Below, one piece after another: positions 52,496-63,320 of a stretch of DNA of 64,000 bases (its first letter is position 1; every line of letters begins with the position of its first letter). The notes under the pieces are model-generated. The model had not been told where the DNA came from. It searched no databases and was given only the letters and a program-made list of their open reading frames with translations. Made by a program: the position numbers and the translations under genes. This DNA comes from Leptodactylus fallax (Eukaryota > Chordata > Amphibia > Anura > Leptodactylidae): positions 62,001-126,000 of the forward strand of contig CAMRHE010000360.1 of the NCBI GenBank assembly GCA_947044405.1. Direction: 5' to 3'.

Positions 52496-55400
52496 CAGCG
52501 TCACCTCCTCCTCTATCATTATAATAAGATCAGCGTCGCCTCCTCCTCTATCAGTATAATAAGATCAGCGTCGCCTCCTCTATCATTATAATAAGATCAG
52601 CGTCACCTCCTCTATCAGTATAATAAGATCAGCGTCACCTCCTCTATCAGTATAATAAGATCAGCGTCGCCTCCTCCTCTATCACTATAATAAGATCAGC
52701 GTCGCCTCCTCCTCTATCAGTATAATAAGATCAGCGTCGCCTCCTCTATCATTATAATAAGATCAGCGTCACCTCCTCCTCTATCATTATAAGATCAGCG
52801 TCGCCTCCTCCTCTATCATTATAAGATCAGCGTCGCCTCCTCCTCTATCAATATAATAAGATAAGCGTCACCTCCTCCTCTATCATTATAATAAGATCAG
52901 CGTCACCTCCTCTATCACTATAATAAGATCAGCGTCACCTCCTCCTCTATCATTATAATAAGATCAGCGTCACCTCCTCTATCACTATAATAAGATCAGC
53001 GTCACCTCCTCCTCTATCATTATAATAAGATCAGCGTCACCTCCTCCTCTATCACTATAATAAGATCAGCGTCGCCTCCTCCTCTATCATTATAATAAGA
53101 TCAGCGTCGCCTCCTCCTCTATCACTATAATAAGATCAGCGTCACCTCCTCCATCATTATAATAAGATCAGCGTCACCTCCTCCTCTATCACTATAATAA
53201 GATCAGCGTCGCCTCCTCTATCATTATAATAAGATCAGCGTCACCTCCTCTATCATTATAAGATCAGCGTCACCTTCTCCTCTATCATTATAATAAGATA
53301 AGCGTCACCTCCTCCTCTATCACTATAATAAGATCAGCGTCACCTCCTCTATCATTATAAGATCAGCGTCACCTCCTCCTCTATCATTATAATAAGATAA
53401 GCGTCACCTCCTCCTCTATCACTATAATAAGATCAGCGTCACCTCCTTCTCCTCTATCATTATAATAAGATCAGCGTCACCTCCTCCTCTATCACTATAA
53501 TAAGATCAGCGTCACCTCCTTCTCCTCTATCATTATAATAAGATCAGCGTCACCTTCTCCTCTATCATTATAATAAGATCAGCGTCGCCTCCTACTTTAT
53601 CATTATAATAAGATCAGCGTCACCTCCTCCTCCATCATTATAATAAGATCAGCGTCGCCTCCTCCTCTATCACTATAATAAGATCAGCGTCACCTCCTCC
53701 TCCATCATTATAATAAGATCAGCGTCGCCTCCTCCTCTATCATTATAATAAGATCAGCGTCACCTCCTCCTCTATCACTATAATAAGATCAGCGTCACCT
53801 CCTCCTCTATCATTATAATAAGATCAGCGTCTCCTCCTCTATCATTATAATAAGATCAGCGTCACCTCCTCCTCTATCATTATAATAAGATCAGCGTCAC
53901 CTCCTCCTCTATCAGTATAATAAGATCAGCGTCACCTCCTCCATCATTATAATAAGATCAGCGTCACCTCCTCCTCTATCATTATAATAAGATCAGCGTC
54001 GCCTCCTCTATCACTATAATAAGATCAGCGTCACCTTCTCTATCACTATAATAAGATCAGCGTCACCTCCTCCTCTATCATTATAATAAGATCAGCGTCG
54101 CCTCCTCTATCACTATAATAAGATCAGCGTCACCTCCTCCTCTATCACTATAATAAGATCAGCGTCACCTCCTCCTCTATCACTATAATAAGATCAGCGT
54201 CACCTCCTCCTCTATCACTATAATAAGATCAGCGTCACCTCCTTCTCCTCTATCATTATAAGATCAGCGTCACCTCCTCCTCTATCATTATAATAAGATC
54301 AGCGTCACCTCCTCCTCTATCACTATAATAAGATCAGCGTCACCTCGTCCTCCATCAGTATAATATGATCAGCGTCACCTCCTTCTCCTCTATCATTATA
54401 ATAAGATCAGCGTCACCTCCTCCTCTATCATTATAATAAGATCAGCGTCGCCTCCTCCTCTATCATTATAAGATCAGCGTCACCTTCTCCTCTATCATTA
54501 TAATAAGATCAGCGTCGCCTCCTCTATCATTATAATAAGATCAGCGTCGCCTCCTCTATCATTATAATAAGATCAGCGTCACCTCCTCCTCTATCACTAT
54601 AATAAGATCAGCGTCACCTCCTCTATCATTATAATAAGATAAGCGTCTCCTCCTCTATCACTATAATAAGATCAGCGTCACCTCCTCCTCTATCATTATA
54701 ATAAGATCAGCGTCGCCTCCTCTATCATTATAATAAGATCAGCGTCGCCTCCTCCTCTATCACTATAATAAGATCAGCGTCACCTCCTCTATCATTATAA
54801 TAAGATAAGCGTCTCCTCCTCTATCACTATAATAAGATCAGCGTCGCCTCCTCCTCCATCATTATAATAAGATCAGCGTCACCTCCTCCTCTATCATTAT
54901 AAGATCAGCGTCACCTCCTCCTCTATCACTATAATAAGATCAGCGTCACCTCCTCCTCTATCATTATAATAAGATAAGCGTCTCCTCCTCTATCATTATA
55001 ATAAGATCAGCGTCGCCTCCTCCTCTATCACTATAAGATCAGCGTCGCCTCCTCCTCTATCACTATAATAAGATCAGCGTCACCTCCTCCTCCATCATTA
55101 TAATAAGATTAGCGTCGCCTCCTCCTCTATCATTATAAGATCAGCGTCACCTCCTCCTCTATCATTATAAGATCAGCGTCGCCTCCTCTATCATTATAAT
55201 AAGATCAGCGTCACCTCCTCTATCATTATAATAAGATCAGCGTCACCTCCTCCTCAATTATAATAAGATCAGCGTCACCTCCTCCATCATTATAAGATCA
55301 GCGTCACCTCCTCCTCCATCATTATAAGATAAGCGTCACCCCCTCTATCATTATAATAAGATCAGCGTCACCTCCTCTATCATTATAATAAGATCAGCGT

Positions 55401-57060
55401 CACCTCCTCTATCACTATAATAAGATCAGCGTCGCCTCCTCTATCATTATAATAAGATCAGCGTCGCCTCCTCCTCTATCACTATAATAAGATCAGCGTC
55501 ACCTCCTCTATCATTATAATAAGATCAGCGTCACCTCCTCCTCTATTTTAATAAGATCAGCGTCACCTCCTCCATCATTATAAGATCAGCGTCACCTCCT
55601 CCTCTATCATTATAAGATAAGCGTCACCTCCTCTATCATTATAATAAGATCAGCGTCACCTCCTCTATCATTATAAGATCAGCGTCACCTCCTCTATCAC
55701 TATAAGATCAGCGTCACCTCCTCCTCTATCATTATAATAAGATCAGCGTCACCTCCTCCTCTATCATTATAAGATCAGCGTCGCCTCCTCCATCATTATA
55801 ATAAGATCAGCGTCGCCTCCCCCTCTATCATTATAAGATCAGCGTCACCTCCTCCTCTATCACTATAATAAGATCAGCGTCACCTCCTCCTCTATCACTA
55901 TAATAAGATCAGCGTCACCTCCTCTATCATTATAATAAGATCAGCGTCACCTCCTCCTCTATCACTATAATAAGATAAGCGTCACCTCCTCCTCTATCAT
56001 TATAAGATCAGCGTCACCTCCTCTATCATTATAATAAGATCAGCGTCACCTCCTCAATCACTATAATAAGATCAGCGTCACCTCCTCTATCATTATAATA
56101 AGATCAGCGTCACCTCCTCCTCTATCATTATAAAATCAGCGTCACCTCCTCCATCATTATAATAAGATCAGCGTCACCTCCTCCTCTATCAGTATAATAA
56201 GATCAGCGTCGCCTCCTCCTCTATCACTATAATAAGATCAGCGTCACCTCCTCCTCTATCACTATAATAAGATCAGCGTCACCTCCTCTATCACTATAAT
56301 AAGATCAGCGTCGCCTCCTCTATCACTATAATAAGATCAGCGTCACCTCCTCCATCATTATAATAAGATCAGCGTCACCTCCTCTATCAGTATAATAAGA
56401 TCAGCGTCACCTCCTCTATCATTATAATAAGATCAGCGTCGCCTCCTCTATCATTATAATAAGATCAGCGTCACCTCCTCCTCTATCACTATAATAAGAT
56501 CAGCGTCACCTCCTCCTCTATCAGTATAATAAGATCAGCGTCACCTCCTCCATCATTATAATAAGATAAGCGTCGCCTCCTCCTCTATCATTATAAGATC
56601 AGCGTCGCCTCCTCTATCATAATAAGATCAGCGTCACCTCCTCCTCTATCAGTATAAGATCAGCGTCACCTTCTACATCATTATAATAAGATCAGCGTCA
56701 CCTCCTCCTCTATCATTATAATAAGATCAGCGTCACCTCCTCCTCTATCATTATAAAAAAATCAGCGTCACCTCCTCCTCTATCAGTATAAAAAGATCAG
56801 CGTCACCTTCTATATCACTATAATAAGATCAGCGTCACCTCCTCCTCTATCAGTATAATAAGATCAGCGTCACCTCCTCCTCTATCAGTATAATAAGATC
56901 AGCGTCACCTCCTCTATCATTATAATAAGATCAGCGTCACCTCCTCCTCTATCATTATAATAAGATCAGCGTCGCCTCCTCCTCTATCATTATAATAAGA
57001 TCAGCGTCACCTCCTCCATCATTATAATAAGATCAGCGTCACCTCCTCCATCATTATAAT
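52496..57060 (+). repeat. Condensed colinear copy of landmarks from 24.4-35.3 kb
   Basis: Rare variants occur here in the same order as far upstream: ATCAATATAA with AAGATAAG (52,847; earlier 17,041 and 24,392), CCTACTTTATC (53,591; earlier 27,209), AAGCGTCTCC (54,641, 54,807, 54,976; earlier 28.2-32.9 kb), CTCAATTATAA (about 55,254; earlier 31,630), CGCCTCCCCCTC (about 55,814; earlier 33,702), TTCTACATCA (56,671; earlier 34,811). The order is kept but the length is less than half. Confidence 0.75.
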
Positions 57061-60000
57061 AAGATCAGCGTCACCTCCTCCTCTATCACTATAATAAGAT
57101 CAGCGTCACCTCCTCCTCTATCAGTATAATAAGATCAGCGTCACCTCCTCCTCTATCATTATAATAAGATCAGCGTCGCCTCCTCCTCTATCATTATAAT
57201 AAGATCAGCGTCACCTCCTCCTCTATCACTATAATAAGATCAGCGTCGCCTCCTCCATCATTATAAGATCAGCGTCGCCTCCTTCTCTATCAGTATAATA
57301 AGATCAGCGTCACCTCCTCTATCACTATAAGATCAGCGTCATCTCCTCCTCTATCATTATAATAAGATCAGCGTCACCTCCTCCATCACTATAATAAGAT
57401 CAGCGTCGCCTCCTCTATCAGTATAATAAGATCAGCGTCACCTCCTCCTCCATCATTATAATAAGATCAGCGTCACCTCCTCCATCATTATAATAAGATC
57501 AGCGTCACCTCCTCTATCACTATAATAAGATCAGCGTCGCCTCCTCTATCATTATAATAAGATCAGCGTCGCCTCCTCTATCATTATAATAAGATCAGCG
57601 TCGCCTCCTCTATCACTATAATAAGATCAGCGTCGCCTCCTCCTCTATCACTATAATAAGATCAGCGTCGCCTCCTCCTCTATCAGTATAATAAGATCAG
57701 CGTCACCTCCTCCTCTATCAGTATAAGATCAGCGTCGCCTCCTCTATCACTATAATAAGATCAGCGTCGCCTCCTCCTCTATCATTATAATAAGATCAGC
57801 GTCACCTCCTCCGTCATTATAATAAGATCAGCGTCACCTCCTCCTCTATCATTATAAGATCAGCGTCGCCTCCTCTATCACTATAATAAGATCAGCGTCA
57901 CCTCCTCTATCATTATAAGATCAGCGTCACCTCCTCCTCTATCACTATAATAAGATCAGCGTCGCCTCCTCCTCCATCATTATAAGATCAGCGTCGCCTC
58001 CTCCTCTATCAGTATAATAAGATCAGCGTCACCTCCTCCTCTATCATTATAATAAGATCAGCGTCACCTCCTCCTCCATCACTATAATAAGATCAGCGTC
58101 GCCTCCTCCTCTATCATTATAATAAGATCAGCGTCACCTCCTCCTCTATCACTATAATAAGATCAGCGTCGCCTCCTCCTCTATCATTATAATAAGATCA
58201 GCGTCGCCTCCTCCTCTATCATTATAATAAGATCAGCGTCACCTCCTCCTCTATCACTATAATAAGATCAGCGTCACCTCCTCCTCTATCACTATAATAA
58301 GATCAGCGTCGCCTCCTCCTCTATCATTATAATAAGATCAGCGTCGCCTCCTCCTCTATCACTATAATAAGATCAGCGTCGCCTCCTCCTCTATCATTAT
58401 AATAAGATCAGCGTCGCCTCCTCCTCTATCAGTATAATAAGATCAGCGTCACCTCCTCCTCCATCATAATAAGATCAGCGTCACCTCCTCCTCTATCATT
58501 ATAATAAGATCAGCGTCACCTCCTCCATCATTATAATAAGATCAGCGTCACCTCCTCCTCTATCATTATAAGATCAGCGTCACCTCCTCCTCTATCATTA
58601 TAATAAGATCAGCGTCACCTCCTCCTCTATCAGTATAATAAGATCAGCGTCGCCTCCTCCTCCATCATTATAATAAGATCAGCGTCACCTCCTCCTCTAT
58701 CACTATAAGATCAGCGTCGCCTCCTCTATCAGTATAATAAGATCAGCGTCACCTCCTCCTCCATCATTATAATAAGATAAGCGTCGCCTCCTCCTCCATC
58801 ATTATAATAAGATCAGCGTCACCTCCTCTATCACTATAATAAGATAAGCGTCGCCTCCTCCTCTATCATTATAATAAGATCAGCGTCACCTCCTACTCTA
58901 TCATTATAAGATCAGCGTCACCTCCTCCTCTATCATTATAATAAGATCAGCGTCACCTCCTCCATCATTATAATAAGATCAGCGTCACCTCCTACTCTAT
59001 CATTATAAGATCAGCGTCACCTCCTCCTCTATCATTATAATAAGATCAGCGTCACCTCCTCCATCATTATAATAAGATCAGCGTCACCTCCTCCTCTATC
59101 ATTATAATAAGATCAGCGTCGCCTCCTCCTGTATCATTATAATAAGATCAGCGTCACCTCCTCCTCTATCATTATAATAAGATCAGCGTCACCTCCTCTA
59201 TCATTATAATAAGATCAGCGTCACCTCCTCTATCACTATAATAAGATCAGCGTCACCTCCTCTATCACTATAATAAGATCAGCGTCACCTCCTCCTCTAT
59301 CATTATAATAAGATCAGCGTCACCTCCTCCTCTATCATTATAATAAGATCAGCGTCACCTCCTCTATCAGTATAATAAGATCAGCGTCACCTCCTCTATC
59401 ATTATAAGATCAGCGTCACCTCCTCTATCATTATAAGATCAGCGTCACCTCCTCCTCTATCATTATAATAAGATCAGCGTCACCTCCTCCATCATTATAA
59501 TAAGATCAGCGTCACCTCCTCCTCTATCATTATAATAAGATCAGCGTCGCCTCCTCCTCTATAATTATAATAAGATCAGCGTCACCTCCTCCTCTATCAT
59601 TATAATAAGATCAGCGTCACCTCCTCCTCTATCATTATAATAAGATCAGCGTCGCCTCCTCCTCTATAATTATAATAAGATCAGCGTCACCTCCTCCTCT
59701 ATCACTATAATAAGATCAGCGTCACCTCCTGCTCTATCACTATAAGATCAGCGTCACCTCCTCTATCATTATAATAAGATCAGCGTCACCTCCTCCATCA
59801 TTATAATAAGATCAGCGTCACCTCCTCCATCATTATAATAAGATCAGCGTCACCTCCTCCTCTATCACTATAAGATCAGCGTCACCTCCTCCTCTATCAG
59901 TATAATAAGATCAGCGTCGCCTCCTCTATCAGTATATGATCAGCGTCACACCCTCTATAAGTATAAGATCAGCGTCGCCTCCTCTATCACTATAATAAGA

Positions 60001-60240
60001 TCAGCGTCACCCCCTCCTCTATCATTATAAGATCAGCGTCACCTCCTCCATCATTATAATAAGATCAGCGTCGCCTCCTCCTCTATCATTATAATAAGAT
60101 CAGCGTCACCTTCTCCTCTATCAGTATAATAAGATCAGCGTCACCTCCTCCATCATTATAATAAGATCAGCGTCACATCCTCCTCTATCACTATAATAAG
60201 ATCAGCGTCACCTCCTCCTCTATCATTATAATAAGATCAG
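57061..60240 (+). repeat. Alpha higher-order block, copy 3
   Basis: It opens like 291-450 except that CCGCTATC is CCTCTATC. Landmarks: CATCATTATAAG then CCTTCTCTATCAG at 57,256 (copy 1: 451), a CCGTCATTA monomer near 57,812, AGTATATGAT 59,931. It carries a private ATAAGTATAAG reading after AGTATATGAT and two CCTACTCTATC monomers (about 58,892 and 58,990). It lacks ATATTAAGAT. Confidence 0.75.
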
Positions 60241-63200
60241 CGTCACCTCCTCCTCTATCACTATAATAAGATCAGCGTCACCTCCTCCTCTATCATTATA
60301 ATAAGATCAGCGTCGCCTCCTCCTCTATCATTATAATAAGATCAGCGTCACCTCCTCCATCATTATAATAAGATCAGCGTCACCTCCTCCTCCATCAGTA
60401 TAATAAGATCAGCGTCACCTCCTCCTCTATCATTATAATAAGATCAGCGTCATCTCCTCCTCCATCACTATAATAAGATCAGCGTCGCCTCCTCCATCAT
60501 TATAAGATCAGCGTCGCCTCCTTCTCTATCAGTATAATAAGATCAGCGTCACCTCCTCCTCTATCATTATAATAAGATCAGCGTCATCTCCTCCTCTATC
60601 ATTATAATAAGATCAGCGTCACCTCCTCCATCACTATAATAAGATCAGCGTCGCCTCCTCCATCATTATAATAAGATCAGCGTCACCTCCTCCATCATTA
60701 TAATAAGATCAGCGTCGCCTCCTCTATCATTATAATAAGATCAGCGTCGCCTCCTCTATCATTATAATAAGATCAGCGTCACCTCCTCCTCTATCACTAT
60801 AATAAGATCAGCGTCACCTCCTTCTCTATCAGTATAATAAGATCAGCGTCGCCTCCTCTATCACTATAATAAGATCAGCGTCGCCTCCTCCTCTATCACT
60901 ATAATAAGATCAGCGTCACCTCCTTCTCTATCAGTATAATAAGATCAGCGTCGCCTCCTCCTCTATCATTATAAGATCAGCGTCGCCTCCTCCATCATTA
61001 TAATAAGATCAGCGTCACCTCCTCAATCATTATAATAAGATCAGCGTCACCTCCTCCATCAGTATAATAAGATCAGCGTCGCCTCCTCCTCCGTCATTAT
61101 AATAAGATCAGCGTCACCTCCTCCTCTATCATTATAATAAGATCAGCGTCACCTCCTCTATCATTATAAGATCAGCGTCACCTCCTCTATCACTATAATA
61201 AGATCAGCGTCACCTCCTCCTCCTCCATCATTATAAGATCAGCGTCACCTCCTCCTCCATCATTATAATAAGATCAGCGTCACCTCCTCCTCTATCACTA
61301 TAAAAAGATCAGCGTCGCCTCCTCCTCTATCATTATAATAAGATCAGCGTCACCTCCTCTATCATTATAATAAGATCAGCGTCGCCTCCTCCTCTATCAC
61401 TATAATAAGATCAGCGTCGCCTCCTCTATCATTATAATAAGATCAGCGTCACCTCCTCCTCTATCATTATAAGAAGATCAGCGTCACCTCCTCCTCTATC
61501 ACTATAAAAAGATCAGCGTCGCCTCCTCTATCATTATAATAAGATCAGCGTCACCTCCTCTATCATTATAAGATCAGCGTCACCTCCTCTATCACTATAA
61601 TAAGATCAGCGTCACCTCCTCCTCCTCCATCATTATAAGATCAGCGTCGCCTCCTCCTCTATCAGTATAATAAGATCAGCGTCACCTCCTCCTCCATCAT
61701 TATAATAAGATCAGCGTCACCTCCTCCTCTATCACTATAAAAAGATCAGCGTCACCTCCTCTATCACTATAATAAGATCAGCGTCGCCTCCTCTATCATT
61801 ATAATAAGATCAGCGTCACCTCCTCCTCTATCACTATAATAAGATCAGCGTCGCCTCCTCCTCTATCATTATAATAAGATCAGCGTCGCCTCCTCCTCTA
61901 TCATTATAATAAGATCAGCGTCACCTCCTCTATCAGTATAATAAGATCAGCGTCACCTCCTCCTCTATCACTATAATAAGATCAGCGTCACCTCCTCCTC
62001 TATCATTATAATAAGATCAGCGTCGCCTCCTCCTCCATCAGTATAATAAGATCAGCGTCACCTCCTCTATCATTATAATAAGATCAGCGTCACCTCCTCT
62101 ATCATTATAATAAGATCAGCGTCACCTCCTCCTCTATCAGTATAATAAGATCAGCGTCACCTCCTCCTCTATCACTATAAGATCAGCGTCGCCTCCTCTA
62201 TCAGTATAATAAGATCAGCGTCACCTCCTCCATCATTATAATAAGATAAGCGTCGCCTCCTCCTCCATCATTATAATAAGATCAGCGTCACCTCCTCTAT
62301 CACTATAATAAGATAAGCGTCGCCTCCTCCTCTATCATTATAATAAGATCAGCGTCACCTCCTACTCTATCATTATAAGATCAGCGTCACCTCCTCCTCT
62401 ATCATTATAATAAGATCAGCGTCACCTCCTCCATCATTATAATAAGATCAGCGTCACCTCCTCCTCTATCATTATAATAAGATCAGCGTCGCCTCCTCCT
62501 CTATCATTATAATAAGATCAGCGTCGCCTCCTCCTCTATCATTATAATAAGATCAGCGTCACCTCCTCTATCATTATAATAAGATCAGCGTCACCTCCTC
62601 CATCATTATAATAAGATCAGCGTCACCTCCTCTATCATTATAATAAGATCAGCGTCACCTCCTCCATCATTATAATAAGATCAGCGTCACCTCCTCCTCT
62701 ATCACTATAAGATCAGCGTCACCTCCTCCTCTATCAGTATAATAAGATCAGCGTCGCCTCCTCTATCAGTATATGATCAGCGTCACACCCTCTATCAGTA
62801 TAAGATCAGCGTCGCCTCCTCTATCACTATAATAAGATCAGCGTCACCCCCTCCTCTATCATTATAAGATCAGCGTCACCTCCTCCATCATTATAATAAG
62901 ATCAGCGTCACCTCCTCTATCACTATAATAAGATCAGCGTTGCCTTCTCCATCATTATAAGATCAGCGTCACCTCCTCTATCATTATAATAAGATCAGCG
63001 TCGCCTCCTCCTCTATCATTATAATAAGATCAGCGTCACCTCCTCTATCATTATAATAAGATCAGCGTCACCTCCTCCTCTATCATTATAATAAGATCAG
63101 CATCACCTCCTCCATCATTATAAGACCAGCGTCGCCTCCTTCTCTATCAGTATAATAAGATCAGCGTCACCTTCTCCTTTATCATAATATTAAGATCAGC

Positions 63201-63300
63201 GTCACCTCCTCCTCTATCACTATAATAAGATCAGCGTCGCCTCCTCTATCATTATAATAAGATCAGCGTCACCTCCTCTATCATTATAAGATAAGCGTTA
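60241..63300 (+). repeat. Alpha higher-order block, copy 4
   Basis: Follows copy 3 directly. Landmarks: CATCATTATAAG 60,495, TCCGTCATTA 61,090, CCTCCTCCTCCTCC near 61,207 and 61,620, ATAAGAAGATC near 61,469, AGTATATGAT 62,768, ATATTAAGAT 63,187. The spacing to copy 3 is 3,239 at the start and 2,837 at AGTATATGAT. The CACACCCTC monomer after AGTATATGAT is shared only with copy 3, which shows that these two are sister copies. Confidence 0.78.
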
Positions 63301-63320
63301 CCTCCTCCTCTATCACTATA

